Below are positions 53,839-63,091 of a DNA stretch of 64,000 nucleotides, piece by piece. The DNA comes from Paenibacillus sp. NFR01 (GTDB lineage Bacteria > Bacillota > Bacilli > Paenibacillales > Paenibacillaceae): the NCBI RefSeq assembly GCF_900111565.1, contig NZ_FOIK01000004.1, positions 1 to 64,000 on the forward strand, given 5' to 3'. Position 1 is the stretch's first letter; each line of letters starts with the position of its first letter. Position numbers and translations under genes: made by a program. Under the pieces are notes generated by a model, which ran no database searches, was not told the origin of the DNA, and saw nothing but the letters and a program-made list of their open reading frames with translations.

Positions 53839-56196
53839 TTAATGCAGGCTTGCAGACATATCGCCGCCCGCATGATGCTCGACCAGCGCATGCTGGAGCA
53901 CTTGATCCATATGCGATACCGGCACAAATTCCACATCGCTGCGGACGCTGTCCGGAATATCCTTCAGATCACGTTCATTGTCCTTCGGCAGCAGGATTTT
54001 TTTGTACCCGGCCCGGTGGGCGGCAAGCGATTTCTCCTTCAGGCCGCCGATCGGCAGCACCCGTCCGCGCAGCGTAATTTCACCGGTCATGGCCACATCC
54101 TTGGACACGTACCGTTTGGTCAACGCCGAAATCAGCGCCGTGGCAATCGTAATCCCGGCTGAAGGGCCATCCTTCGGAATCGCGCCTTCGGGAATATGGA
54201 TATGGATATCGTTTTTCTCATAAAAATCAGGCTGCAGCCCCAGTTCCTCCGCCTTGGAGCGGGTATAGCTGAACGCGGCCTGCGCCGATTCCTTCATGAC
54301 ATCGCCGAGTTGACCGGTCAAGATCAGCTTGCCGCTGCCTGGAACAACCGTCACTTCGATCAGCAGCGTGTCGCCGCCGACCTCGGTCCAGGCCAACCCG
54401 GTTACGGTGCCGATCTGATCTTCCAGCTCCGCTACGCCGTAGCGGTATTTCGCCACGCCGAGGTAGTCCTTGACCTCATCCGGCAAAATGGTCACCTGCT
54501 GCTTCTCCCCGGCCACGATCTGCTTGGCGGCCTTCCGGCACAGCGCCGCAATCTGCTGCTCCAGGTTCCGCACGCCGGATTCCCGGGTATATTCGCGGAC
54601 GATCCGCAGCAAGGTGTCGTTGCCGATGACGAGTTTATCTTCCTCCAGCCCGTGGTTCTCCAGCTGCTTCGGCAGCAAATAACGCGCAGCGATCTCCAGC
54701 TTCTCCAGCTCCGTATAACCCGGAATAAAGAGCATCTCCATCCGGTCGAGCAGCGGCCGCGGAATATTGTGCACCGTATTGGCAGTGGTCACGAACATGA
54801 CGTTCGACAAGTCGAACGGCAGCTCCACAAAATGGTCGCTGAACGTATTGTTCTGCTCCGGATCGAGCACTTCAAGCAGCGCCGCCGCAGGGTCTCCGCG
54901 GAAATCGGCCGCCATTTTGTCGATCTCGTCCAGCAGGAATACCGGATTCAGCGTCCCGGCCGTCTTCATGCCCTGGATAATCCGGCCCGGCATGGCGCCG
55001 ACATAGGTGCGCCGGTGTCCGCGGATCTCCGCTTCGTCACGCACGCCGCCGAGCGAAATCCGCACGAATTTACGGTTCAGGGAACGGGCGATGGAGCGGG
55101 CCAGAGAGGTTTTGCCGACGCCAGGAGGGCCGACGAGACAGAGGATCGGGCCCTTCAGCTTTTTGACAAGCTGCTGCACGGCCAAATATTCCAGCACGCG
55201 TTCCTTCGGTTTCTCGAGACCATAGTGGTCCGAATCCAGCACCTTTTCGGCTTTGGCGATATCCAGATCATCTTCGGTCGATTCGCTCCAAGGCAGGCTC
55301 AGCAGCATATCGACATAGTTGCGGATGACGCCGCCCTCCGCGGAGCTCGAAGGCATTTTCTCCAGGCGGTCGATCTCTTTCTCGATCTTCTCCTGCACCT
55401 TCTCCGGCAGATTCTTCTCCAGCATCTGCGCGCGCAGCTCCTCGGCTTCTCCCGCCCGGCCTTCTTTATCGCCAAGCTCCTTCTGGATTGCCTTCATCTG
55501 CTCACGCAGATAATATTCCTTCTGCGTCTTCTCCATCTGCTTCTTCACGCGCTGGTTGATCTTGCGTTCGAGCTCCAGCACTTCGCGCTCGTTGTTGAGA
55601 ATATCAAGCAGCCGCTCCAGCCGCTTGTTGACATCGATCGTCTCGAGAATCTCCTGCTTATCCTTGATCTTCAGCGACAAATGGCTCGTAATGACATCCG
55701 CCAGGCGGCCGGGTTCTTCAATATCGGATACGGCGGCAAGCGTCTCGGGCGTGACCTTTTTGGATAAGGTGATATAATGCTCGAACTGGCTAAGCACCGT
55801 GCGCATCAGCGCATCGCTCTCCTGGTCGGCATCCACATGCTCCGGCAGCTCCCGGGCCACAACCTCGTAGTAGTCCTCATTATCCGTGTAGTTAATGATT
55901 TCCGCCCGCTCCAGTCCTTCAACCAGCACGCGAATCGTACCGTTGGGGAGCTTCAGCATTTGTCTGACATTCGCCACCGTGCCGATCCGAAAAATATCTT
56001 CCTGACTCGGCTCTTCTATATCGACCTCCGACTGGGAGCACAGGAGTATCAAGTTATCTTCAACCATTGCTTTTTCCAGTGCACGAACGGATCTCTCCCG
56101 TCCCACGTCCAAATGAAGAACCATGCTGGGATAGACAAGAAGACCTCTTAGCGGCAATAAAGGAAAACGACGACCTTTGGTTTTGCTGGGTATCAT
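53839..56196 (-). CDS. lonA: ATP-dependent protease LonA
   Basis: Predicted 785 aa. N-terminal substrate domain ([19 protein letters not shown]), central coiled coil, AAA+ module with Walker [14 protein letters not shown] and Walker [11 protein letters not shown], and the protease domain with the Ser in [11 protein letters not shown] and Lys in [14 protein letters not shown]. Degrades misfolded and regulatory proteins. ATG at 56194-56196 has GGAGG about 10 nt upstream. A minus-strand TTGGTG-18-TAGAAT is a possible promoter near 56240-56275. Confidence 0.98.
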   Translation of the reverse strand: MIPSKTKGRRFPLLPLRGLLVYPSMVLHLDVGRERSVRALEKAMVEDNLILLCSQSEVDIEEPSQEDIFRIGTVANVRQMLKLPNGTIRVLVEGLERAEIINYTDNEDYYEVVARELPEHVDADQESDALMRTVLSQFEHYITLSKKVTPETLAAVSDIEEPGRLADVITSHLSLKIKDKQEILETIDVNKRLERLLDILNNEREVLELERKINQRVKKQMEKTQKEYYLREQMKAIQKELGDKEGRAGEAEELRAQMLEKNLPEKVQEKIEKEIDRLEKMPSSSAEGGVIRNYVDMLLSLPWSESTEDDLDIAKAEKVLDSDHYGLEKPKERVLEYLAVQQLVKKLKGPILCLVGPPGVGKTSLARSIARSLNRKFVRISLGGVRDEAEIRGHRRTYVGAMPGRIIQGMKTAGTLNPVFLLDEIDKMAADFRGDPAAALLEVLDPEQNNTFSDHFVELPFDLSNVMFVTTANTVHNIPRPLLDRMEMLFIPGYTELEKLEIAARYLLPKQLENHGLEEDKLVIGNDTLLRIVREYTRESGVRNLEQQIAALCRKAAKQIVAGEKQQVTILPDEVKDYLGVAKYRYGVAELEDQIGTVTGLAWTEVGGDTLLIEVTVVPGSGKLILTGQLGDVMKESAQAAFSYTRSKAEELGLQPDFYEKNDIHIHIPEGAIPKDGPSAGITIATALISALTKRYVSKDVAMTGEITLRGRVLPIGGLKEKSLAAHRAGYKKILLPKDNERDLKDIPDSVRSDVEFVPVSHMDQVLQHALVEHHAGGDMSASLH

Positions 56197-56394
56197 CGCT
56201 TTCGCACCTCCCGTGGTTCTTAAAATAGTGAGTTCTGCATTCATTCTAACAAATGCGGGGTGAAAACACCAACTGCCTCCATGAGCAGGAACGCAATTTG
56301 CTGAATCGAAAAGCCCGTCTGAGCGGACTTTCGTTTTGAGTCTGGACCTAGCGATCGAAGCATTCCCGGAAATTCACAGTTTCCGAAGTAAAAA

Positions 56395-56418
56395 AAAGCG
56401 GCGGAAATCCGCCGCTTT
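56395..56418 (-). terminator. Terminator after lonB
   Basis: Perfect 10-bp stem AAAGCGGCGG / CCGCCGCTTT with a 4-nt loop, followed on the minus strand by a run of eight T (CGCTTTTTTTTACT), 27 bp past lonB. Confidence 0.92.
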
Positions 56419-56445
56419 CGATAGATATATCCACCGCCCGGTGGA

Positions 56446-58158
56446 TTAGCCTTGCGTATTTTCCGCGGATGCATCCGCCTTGAACAATGACGGGGCAGCA
56501 GCAAATGTCTCCCCCGACACGGCGGGCAGGCGGACGTCGGCGGTGTCCGCACCGAAGAGGTGGCGGAATACTTCGTCCACCGTTTCCACGGGAATGACCC
56601 GAAGCGGCTCCAGTCCGGCGAAGAGCGTTTGCCAGTTATCCTTCGGGATAAGCACGGTCGTTGCGCCGGCCTGGAAGGCCGCTTCCACCTTGGCTACAAC
56701 GCCACCGACCGGCTTCACCCTTCCGTGAATGCCGATCTCGCCGGTGATTGCCACTGTGTTGTCCACCGGCAGGCGGCGAATCGCCGAGACGATGGCCACT
56801 GCCATGGCTACCCCGGCCGACGGGCCGTCGATCGGCGTGCCGCCGGGGAAGTTAACATGCAGATCATAATGATCCGGCTCGAGGTTCATGGTGCGCAGCA
56901 CGGTCAGCACGTTCTCCACCGAGCCCCTGGCCATGCTCTTGCGGCGGATCGTACGGGAGCCGCCGCCGATCTCTTCTTCATCCACTACGCCGGTGATATG
57001 CAGCCGGCCTTGACCGCCCGAAGCCGGGGCTGCGGAGACCTCGATCTCCAGCAGCGTCCCCATCCCGGGGCCGTAGACCGCCAGCCCGTTCACCAGGCCG
57101 ATCTGCGGCGCCGTCGGTACCTTGCGCTCGGTCCGCAGCGGCAGTTGGCTGCTGCCGGCCACCCACTCCACGTCTGCCGCATTTAAAGTATCGCGGCTTT
57201 CCGTTAACGCCAATCCAGCGGCAAGCTGGATCATGTTGACCGCTTCGCGGCCGTTGGTCGCATATTGCTTCACGACGTTTACCGCGTCCGGGCTGGGTTT
57301 CAGCCCGATCTTCGCAATCGCATCGCGCGCGATCACAGCGATCTCCTCCGGCAGCAGCGGCCGGAAATAGATCTCCATGCAGCGCGAGCGCAGCGCCGGC
57401 GAAATCTCATCCGGCGAGCGCGTGGTCGCGCCGACCAGTCGGAAATCGGCCGGCAGCCCGTTTTGAAAAATATCGTGGATATACGCCGGCGTGTTACTGT
57501 CCTCGGAATTATAATAGGCGCTCTCCAGCAGCACCTTGCGGTCCTCGAGCACCTTCAGCAGCTTATTCATTTGAATCGGGTGCAGCTCCCCGATTTCGTC
57601 GAGGAACAAAATGCCGCCATGTGCCTTCGTCACCGCACCTTGCTTCGGTTGCGGCACGCCGGCAATTCCCATCGCCCCGGCCCCTTGATAGATCGGGTCA
57701 TGCACCGAGCCGATCAGCGGGTCGGCAATGCCCCTTTCATCGAAGCGCGCCGTCGTGGCATCGATTTCCGTAAACTTGGCATCGCTTTTGAAGGGGGACA
57801 GCGGATTCTTTTTCGCTTCCTCCATCACAACGCGGGCCGCCGCCGTTTTGCCGACGCCTGGCGGCCCATAAATGATGACATGCTGCGGATTGGCGCTGCA
57901 CAGCGCTGCCCGCAGGGCGCGCAGCCCGTCCTTTTGCCCGACAATATCGCCGATGGATGCCGGCCGGGTCTTCTCCGAAAGCGGCTTGGTCAGGGAGATC
58001 ATCCGCATTTTTCGCAGCTTCTCCAGCTCCTTCCGCGATTCGCGGTCCACCGCCGTCTTGTTGCTCTTTTGTCCCCGCAGCAAATTCCAAAAATAAACGC
58101 CGATCACCAGCGCAAAAAACAGCTGCACCAGCATCAGCAATACACCCAATTCTCCCAT
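56446..58158 (-). CDS. lonB: LonB, membrane-anchored sporulation-associated Lon protease
   Basis: Predicted 570 aa. One N-terminal hydrophobic helix (VLLMLVQLFFALVIGVYFW), AAA+ module with Walker [18 protein letters not shown] and Walker B GGILFLDEIGEL, and a protease domain with Ser in IDGPSAGVAMAVA and Lys in PVGGVVAKVEAAFQAG. It lacks the LonA N-domain. In Bacillus lonB is forespore-expressed; here the call rests on architecture and on the place next to lonA. Confidence 0.95.
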   Translation of the reverse strand: MGELGVLLMLVQLFFALVIGVYFWNLLRGQKSNKTAVDRESRKELEKLRKMRMISLTKPLSEKTRPASIGDIVGQKDGLRALRAALCSANPQHVIIYGPPGVGKTAAARVVMEEAKKNPLSPFKSDAKFTEIDATTARFDERGIADPLIGSVHDPIYQGAGAMGIAGVPQPKQGAVTKAHGGILFLDEIGELHPIQMNKLLKVLEDRKVLLESAYYNSEDSNTPAYIHDIFQNGLPADFRLVGATTRSPDEISPALRSRCMEIYFRPLLPEEIAVIARDAIAKIGLKPSPDAVNVVKQYATNGREAVNMIQLAAGLALTESRDTLNAADVEWVAGSSQLPLRTERKVPTAPQIGLVNGLAVYGPGMGTLLEIEVSAAPASGGQGRLHITGVVDEEEIGGGSRTIRRKSMARGSVENVLTVLRTMNLEPDHYDLHVNFPGGTPIDGPSAGVAMAVAIVSAIRRLPVDNTVAITGEIGIHGRVKPVGGVVAKVEAAFQAGATTVLIPKDNWQTLFAGLEPLRVIPVETVDEVFRHLFGADTADVRLPAVSGETFAAAPSLFKADASAENTQG

Positions 58159-58462
58159 AGGTCATCCTCCTGTTTCGTTCAATCTACCGCCTGCGCCTGT
58201 AGCTACTACTAGGTAGTATAGCCTTTTCCACATTTCGTAAACGCGGCAGGGGAGGAATTGTGGAGGGAACCGGCAGACGACGGGCATATAGAGTATGAAC
58301 CGGGTAAAAGAAGTACGCACGGCAGACGCGCTTGCGAACAGTGAAAGCCATGTATACCGAGCATGGAGATAGCTAGGTGAACGGGCAGCGTACGGGCATA
58401 CGAGAGCGGTTGGATAAGGCTCCGGCGGCTCCGGCAACTCGCGCCTGCCCGTGTGAGTAAAA

Positions 58463-58699
58463 TAGTGGGATTTTGTCCCACTATATATGACTCTAACCGG
58501 CTCTAGCGCAATTAGTGGGAAAATGTCCCACTAATTCGCGTTAAACCGCATACATGCCTGCTTTTTCTGAAATTAGTGGGATGTTATCCCTCTATTTTGC
58601 GAAAAACCTGTTTTCTCACTGAAATAGTGGGATGTTTTCCCACTAATTCTTTACCGCCGCCCTAGACCATCATTCCAGTAACTCAAACAAAACCCACTA
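58463..58699. repeat. Array of four TAGTGGGA-N5-TCCCACTA inverted repeats plus a half copy
   Basis: Copies at 58463-58483 (centre TTTTG), 58513-58533 (AAATG), 58574-58594 (TGTTA, one arm mismatch) and 58625-58645 (TGTTT). All have 8-bp arms and exactly 5 nt between them, with starts 50, 61 and 51 bp apart. A lone right arm CCCACTAA at 58693-58700 continues the spacing. Flanks share loose motifs (CTGAAAT before, GCG-AAACC after). Confidence 0.85.
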
Positions 58700-58713
58700 A
58701 TCCATTATGGGCT

Positions 58714-58794
58714 GTAAGTTTGACGCCTGAAAGTAAGTTTGACGCTGGAATCCGCCACCGATAAAAGTATTTGCCCAGGCTCCCCGCCACCGAT
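58714..58794. repeat. Short direct repeats next to the palindrome array
   Basis: GTAAGTTTGACGC occurs at 58714-58726 and again at 58733-58745 (19-bp period). CCGCCACCGAT occurs at 58752-58762 and 58784-58794 (32-bp period). Both pairs are exact. Confidence 0.7.
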
Positions 58795-58865
58795 TCCCCC
58801 AAATATCCTCACTGCGGTAATCTGCCCTGAATCTCGCTCATCTTCAGTAGAAGCCAAACCCGCCC

Positions 58866-59537
58866 TTACTCCCAATAGTCCAGCACATTAAGCGCCACCT
58901 CATATTGAACGATCCGCTTTCCTTCACCGCGCTTCACCGGAACAATCCAGCCCTTATCCTGCAAAGACCCAAGAAGTTTTCTAACAGTCCTGGCATCCAA
59001 CTCAAAATGCGTCCTGATATCCTTGGGCCGGACGTTCCCCGCCCGAAGGATCACAAAACGCATAATTTCCTTCTCGGCCAGCAGGCCTCTTCCACTCGGT
59101 GCACCTGATCCCGTATAACGGCTAAGTACCATGCGCAGCAGGGTCATGCATAGCTCCGGTTGCCTCTCTACATCATCGTAAGAAAAAGAAATCATCTGAT
59201 ACCCCATCGCGCACAAAAAGGTCTCCCGGTTCAGCTCATTGCTGAACTTCTGCCTGTCCATATCGCTCACATGCGCGCCGTAACCCTTAATCTCGATCAG
59301 CAGCTTAAACGGTCCGGGTAAATAAGCAAAGTCGGCGAAATAGGAACGTCCCCGCCAATCCAGCACTTCATACTCCGGATGAAGCTGGTTAAAATCCCCG
59401 CGCAGCGGCCACCACACATTCCGCAAAAACAACGTCTCCGCATGCCGGTTGCCGCGTTCCAGTCGCCCTCTGCGCTCGCCTTTACGGCGTTTGATATGCT
59501 CTTGCACAAACGCCTCTATGCGTTGGTCAACGCCCAT
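58866..59537 (-). CDS. Putative PD-(D/E)XK-like nuclease with winged-helix C-terminus
   Basis: Predicted 223 aa. The central part FNQLHPEYEVLDWRGRSYFADFAYLPG, then KLLIEIKGYGAH, shows a spaced D...E-x-K pattern like restriction-endonuclease/DUF559-type folds. The C-terminal ~75 residues (MRFVILRAGNVRPKDIRTHFELDARTVRKLLG) look like a winged helix. The N-terminus is basic (HIKRRKGERRGRLERGN). ATG at 59535-59537 has AGGAGG 9 nt upstream. DNA binding or cleavage is inferred, and no methylase partner is present. Confidence 0.7.
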   Translation of the reverse strand: MGVDQRIEAFVQEHIKRRKGERRGRLERGNRHAETLFLRNVWWPLRGDFNQLHPEYEVLDWRGRSYFADFAYLPGPFKLLIEIKGYGAHVSDMDRQKFSNELNRETFLCAMGYQMISFSYDDVERQPELCMTLLRMVLSRYTGSGAPSGRGLLAEKEIMRFVILRAGNVRPKDIRTHFELDARTVRKLLGSLQDKGWIVPVKRGEGKRIVQYEVALNVLDYWE

Positions 59538-59579
59538 CTTTTTATTCCTCCTTAAATTAACTTCCTGAAAAAGAATAAA

Positions 59580-59620
59580 AACGTCCATCCCCTCCCTGAA
59601 TCCGGGAGCAGATGGACGTT
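59580..59620 (-). terminator. Terminator after ispG
   Basis: Stem AACGTCCATC / GATGGACGTT with an inner CTCCC / GGGAG stem, followed on the minus strand by TTTTATTCTTTTTC, 31 bp past ispG. Confidence 0.85.
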
Positions 59621-59651
59621 CTTCGTCGATCTATAAATAATATAAGGGCTG

Positions 59652-60788
59652 CTAAATGGAGCCGCCGGCAGAGGTTGCCGGAGCCAGTCCGGCATGCTTG
59701 CGGCCGGGGATTTCGCCAGTCGCCTCATAAGCAACGACGATGGCATCGATTTCTTTCTTAAGCTCGGAAACGAGCTCCGCTTCCGGCACTTTGCGGATCA
59801 TTTGGCCGTAGCGGAACAGCAAACCTTCGCCGCGCGCGCCGGCGATGCCGATGTCGGCTTCCCGTGCTTCGCCCGGGCCGTTCACCGCGCAGCCCAGCAC
59901 CGACACCTTGATCGGCACCTTCAGTTTGGAGATGTACTCCTCCACCTCGTTGGCGATCGAGAACAGGTCGATGTCCAGCCGTCCGCAGGTCGGGCAGGAG
60001 ATCAGCGTCGCCGCGTTGGAGATCAGGCCGAAGGTCTTCAGCAACTCGCGGGCGACTTTCACTTCTTCTACGGGATCAGCGCTCAGCGAGATACGTACCG
60101 TGCTGCCGATACCCATGGCCAGAAGCGCGCCGATGCCGGCGGAGCTCTTCACCGTCCCGGCAAACAGCGTGCCGGATTCGGTAATGCCCAGATGCAGCGG
60201 ATACGGAATCACTTCCGCGGCTTTGCGGTAGGCTTCGATAGCCATCGGCACGTCGGAAGCCTTGAGCGACACGATGATATCGTGGAAGTCGAGCTCTTCC
60301 AGAATGCCGATATGGAACAATGCGCTTTCTACCATAGCGTCTGCGGTAGGATAGCCGTATTTTTCAAGCAGATGATTCTCGAGTGAACCGGCGTTGACGC
60401 CGATCCGGATCGGAATGCCTTTGTCTTTGCAAGCCTTGACAACGGCTTCCACCTTGTCGCGGCGGCCGATGTTGCCGGGATTGATCCGCACCTTGTCGAT
60501 GCCGTTCTCGATCGCCAGCAGGGCGAGCTTGTAGTTAAAATGGATGTCCGCAACAAGCGGAATATGAATCCGTTTCTTGATCTCCTTGATCGCAGCGGCG
60601 GCTTCTTCATTGTTCACGGTGACACGGACAATCTGGCAGCCCGCTTCCTCCAGCCGCAAAATTTCAGCGACGGTCGCTTCCACATCCGCGGTTTTGGTTG
60701 TACACATGCTTTGAATAGCAACCTCGTTGTTACCCCCGATAATGACTCCGCCGACATTGACGGGCCGGGTCTGGTGTCTCAAGAACAT
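59652..60788 (-). CDS. ispG: 4-hydroxy-3-methylbut-2-enyl-diphosphate synthase (GcpE)
   Basis: Predicted 378 aa. Iron-sulfur enzyme of the MEP isoprenoid pathway. TIM-barrel core with [12 protein letters not shown] and VRINPGNIG; [4Fe-4S] ligands in ISCPTCGR and [12 protein letters not shown], plus the usual glutamate downstream. ATG at 60786-60788 has GGGGGAG 6 nt upstream; the ORF's earlier TTG and ATG codons overlap that site. Confidence 0.97.
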   Translation of the reverse strand: MFLRHQTRPVNVGGVIIGGNNEVAIQSMCTTKTADVEATVAEILRLEEAGCQIVRVTVNNEEAAAAIKEIKKRIHIPLVADIHFNYKLALLAIENGIDKVRINPGNIGRRDKVEAVVKACKDKGIPIRIGVNAGSLENHLLEKYGYPTADAMVESALFHIGILEELDFHDIIVSLKASDVPMAIEAYRKAAEVIPYPLHLGITESGTLFAGTVKSSAGIGALLAMGIGSTVRISLSADPVEEVKVARELLKTFGLISNAATLISCPTCGRLDIDLFSIANEVEEYISKLKVPIKVSVLGCAVNGPGEAREADIGIAGARGEGLLFRYGQMIRKVPEAELVSELKKEIDAIVVAYEATGEIPGRKHAGLAPATSAGGSI

Positions 60789-60810
60789 GGTTTTCTCCCC
60801 CATAACAATC

Positions 60811-60866
60811 AAAGCTCCACCCCGTGAACGCCTCCTTATATCAAGGAGAAGCTGGAGGTGGAGGCT
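60811..60866 (-). terminator. Hairpin between clpX and ispG
   Basis: AGCCTCCACC pairs with GGTGGAGCT across about 35 nt containing a second stem CTCCTT / AAGGAG, followed by TTTGATTGTT on the minus strand. It may be the clpX terminator, but the tail is short of T residues. Confidence 0.5.
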
Positions 60867-60892
60867 GTGATCTTTATTGTTTGGTCAAGCGC

Positions 60893-62149
60893 TTAGGCGC
60901 TCTCCTCTTTTTTCTTGTCTTTCTTCAGCCCAAGTTCCGGCAGAACCTTCTCTTGAACGACTTTCTCGGTAATGACGCAATCCTTGATGTCGTCGCGCGA
61001 AGGCACTTCGTACATCACGTCAAGCATAATGCTTTCGATGATGGCACGCAGGCCGCGGGCGCCGGTATTGCGTTTGATCGCTTCTTTGGCGATCGCTTCA
61101 AGCGCCTTCGGTTCGAACTTCAGCGCCACGTTGTCCATCTCAAGCAGCTTGACGTATTGTTTCGTCAATGCATTTTTCGGCTCGGACAAAATACGCACCA
61201 GCGTCGCTTCGTCGAGCGGCTCGAGTGTCGAGATCACCGGCAGACGCCCGACGAATTCCGGAATAAGCCCGAACTTCAGCAGATCCTCCGGCAATACCAT
61301 GGACAGATACTCTCCGGTTTTGAGATCTTTTTGGCCTTCAGCCGCAGAATTGAAGCCGATAACCTTTTTACCGATCCGGCGTTTGATCATTTGCTCCAGC
61401 CCGTCAAAGGCGCCGCCCACGATAAACAGAATGTTGGTCGTATCGATTTGAATAAATTCCTGATGCGGATGCTTGCGGCCGCCTTGAGGCGGAACGGACG
61501 CAACCGTGCCTTCCAGAATCTTCAGCAGCGCTTGCTGCACGCCTTCGCCGGATACGTCGCGGGTAATCGACGGGTTCTCCGATTTACGTGCCACTTTATC
61601 GATTTCATCAATATAGATAATGCCGCGCTCGGCTTTTTCCACATCATAATCAGCAGCTTGAATAAGCTTCAGCAGGATGTTCTCCACATCTTCGCCGACA
61701 TATCCCGCTTCAGTCAGGGATGTCGCATCGGCAATCGCAAACGGCACGTTCAGAATCTTCGCCATCGTCTGCGCCAAAAGCGTTTTACCGGAGCCGGTTG
61801 GCCCGAGCAACAGAATGTTGCTCTTCGTCAGCTCCACGTCTTCAATCTTGCTTTGGCTGTTGACGCGTTTGTAGTGATTATATACGGCAACGGACAGCGA
61901 TTTTTTCGCCTGCTCCTGGCCGATGACATATTGGTCGAGAATATCGCGGATTTCTTTCGGCTTCGGAATATCCTTCAGATCGAGCTCTTCCTCATGGCCG
62001 AGCTCCTCTTCCACGATCTCCGTGCACAGTTCGATGCATTCATCACATATATAAACGCCGGGTCCCGCTACAAGCTTGCGAACCTGTTCTTGCGATTTCC
62101 CGCAAAAAGAACATTTCAGCTGCCCTTTTTCATCATTAAACTTAAACAT
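60893..62149 (-). CDS. clpX: ATP-dependent Clp protease ATP-binding subunit ClpX
   Basis: Predicted 418 aa. AAA+ unfoldase for ClpP. N-terminal zinc domain with CSFCGKSQ and CDECIELC, Walker [17 protein letters not shown], Walker [12 protein letters not shown] and the ClpP-binding loop region around [10 protein letters not shown]. It follows clpP by 12 bp. Confidence 0.98.
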   Translation of the reverse strand: MFKFNDEKGQLKCSFCGKSQEQVRKLVAGPGVYICDECIELCTEIVEEELGHEEELDLKDIPKPKEIRDILDQYVIGQEQAKKSLSVAVYNHYKRVNSQSKIEDVELTKSNILLLGPTGSGKTLLAQTMAKILNVPFAIADATSLTEAGYVGEDVENILLKLIQAADYDVEKAERGIIYIDEIDKVARKSENPSITRDVSGEGVQQALLKILEGTVASVPPQGGRKHPHQEFIQIDTTNILFIVGGAFDGLEQMIKRRIGKKVIGFNSAAEGQKDLKTGEYLSMVLPEDLLKFGLIPEFVGRLPVISTLEPLDEATLVRILSEPKNALTKQYVKLLEMDNVALKFEPKALEAIAKEAIKRNTGARGLRAIIESIMLDVMYEVPSRDDIKDCVITEKVVQEKVLPELGLKKDKKKEESA

Positions 62150-62161
62150 CTTACCACCCCT

Positions 62162-62752
62162 TTAGGATTTGATCGGTGCGTTCAGCACCTGGTCAATAAG
62201 CCCGTATTCTTTCGCTTCCTCCGCACTCATGAAATTGTCGCGGTCCGTATCCCGTTCAATTTTTTCAAGGGGCTGACCTGTGCGTTCAACGTAAATTTGG
62301 TTGAGTTTATCCCGCGTCTTCAGAATCCAGTCCGTGTGAATCCAGATGTCCGAAGCCTGGCCTTGCACGCCGCCGAGCGGCTGATGAATCATCACTTCGC
62401 TGTTGGCAAGGGCAAACCGTTTGCCGGGAGCTCCCGCAGTCAGCAAAAGCGAGCCCATGCTCGCTGCCATCCCCACGCAAATGGTGGATACATCCGGTTT
62501 AATGTATTGCATTGTATCATATATACCCATGCCCGCAGTCACAGAACCACCGGGCGAGTTGATATACAGGTGTATGTCTTTCTCGGGATCTTCCGCTGCC
62601 AAAAAGAGCAACTGGGCGATTACCAGATTGGCGACGTCATCGTCAATTGCAGTGCTCAGGAAGATGATCCGATCCTTAAGCAATCTGGAGTATATATCGT
62701 ACGAGCGTTCTCCCCGACTTGTGGTTTCCACAACCATTGGTACCAGACTCAT
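62162..62752 (-). CDS. clpP: ATP-dependent Clp protease proteolytic subunit ClpP
   Basis: Predicted 196 aa. Serine protease of the Clp complex. Catalytic Ser in [14 protein letters not shown] (about 98), His in [11 protein letters not shown] (about 123) and Asp in [12 protein letters not shown] (about 172) are in place; [13 protein letters not shown] forms the substrate groove. AGAGG precedes the ATG. No CtsR-type GGTCAAA repeat is visible upstream. Confidence 0.98.
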   Translation of the reverse strand: MSLVPMVVETTSRGERSYDIYSRLLKDRIIFLSTAIDDDVANLVIAQLLFLAAEDPEKDIHLYINSPGGSVTAGMGIYDTMQYIKPDVSTICVGMAASMGSLLLTAGAPGKRFALANSEVMIHQPLGGVQGQASDIWIHTDWILKTRDKLNQIYVERTGQPLEKIERDTDRDNFMSAEEAKEYGLIDQVLNAPIKS

Positions 62753-62801
62753 GCCACCAACCTCTTTTCTCTATACAGATTAGTCTTGCCGCTTCAGAAA
62801 T

Positions 62802-62830
62802 ATTTTAACACGTTCATGGCCCGATGTCAT
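62802..62830 (-). promoter_or_regulatory. Sigma-A type promoter for clpP-clpX
   Basis: Minus-strand ATGACA (62825-62830), 17-bp spacer, TAAAAT (62802-62807), 49 bp before the clpP start. Confidence 0.6.
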
Positions 62831-62927
62831 TTTTTCACTCTGCGGTGCTGTGCCTGCCATTATAGCGCAATTTGCTCCGGTTTTCCAACCGCCGCGGCTG
62901 AAGCTACCGGACCGTTTGGCGCTAAAC

Positions 62928-62982
62928 GTCCCCGCAAAGCCGAACCTTAGCTTCGAGGCTAATTCAGAACCTTTGCGGGGAC
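62928..62982. repeat. Large nested hairpin between tig and clpP
   Basis: A perfect 12-bp arm pair GTCCCCGCAAAG (62928-62939) / CTTTGCGGGGAC (62971-62982) encloses TTAGC-TTCGAG-GCTAA (62947-62962). No T-tract follows on either strand. It lies past the tig terminator and upstream of the clpP promoter. Confidence 0.75.
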
Positions 62983-63009
62983 CCGGGAATTAAAAATTCA
63001 GTTAAAAAA

Positions 63010-63040
63010 ATAAGGCACGCAAACAACTTACGTGCCTTAT
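63010..63040 (-). terminator. Terminator after tig
   Basis: Stem ATAAGGCACG / CGTGCCTTAT with an 11-nt loop and seven T on the minus strand, about 50 bp past the tig stop. Confidence 0.9.
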
Positions 63041-63091
63041 CCGTGTTATGGAGGCCGGATATCCGGCCGCTCTCAATTGTGTGAACAGAAA

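Larger units (their letters stand above)
58213..58865. other. Long non-coding region between lonB and the nuclease-like gene
   Basis: About 650 bp without a supported gene. It holds the palindrome array (58463-58699) and two sets of short direct repeats further right. An open frame on the minus strand (58162-58437) has no ribosome site and odd composition. Confidence 0.6.

Noticed and set aside
58162..58437. Minus-strand open frames upstream of lonB
   Set aside because: No ribosome site, overlaps the lonB upstream region, low-complexity translation; more likely non-coding.
58463..58645. Series of transcription terminators
   Set aside because: No T-tract follows the stems on either strand, and lonB already has a strong terminator at its own 3' end.
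58463..58699. CRISPR array
   Set aside because: The repeats are 21-bp palindromes with unequal, partly similar linkers of 29-40 bp, no conserved long repeat, no leader and no cas genes nearby.
62753..62830. CtsR operator upstream of clpP
   Set aside because: No tandem GGTCAAA-type heptads were found on either strand in the clpP upstream region.
60824..62950. 708-codon plus-strand open frame opposite clpX and clpP
   Set aside because: Spans two well-supported minus-strand genes and their spacer; antisense composition.
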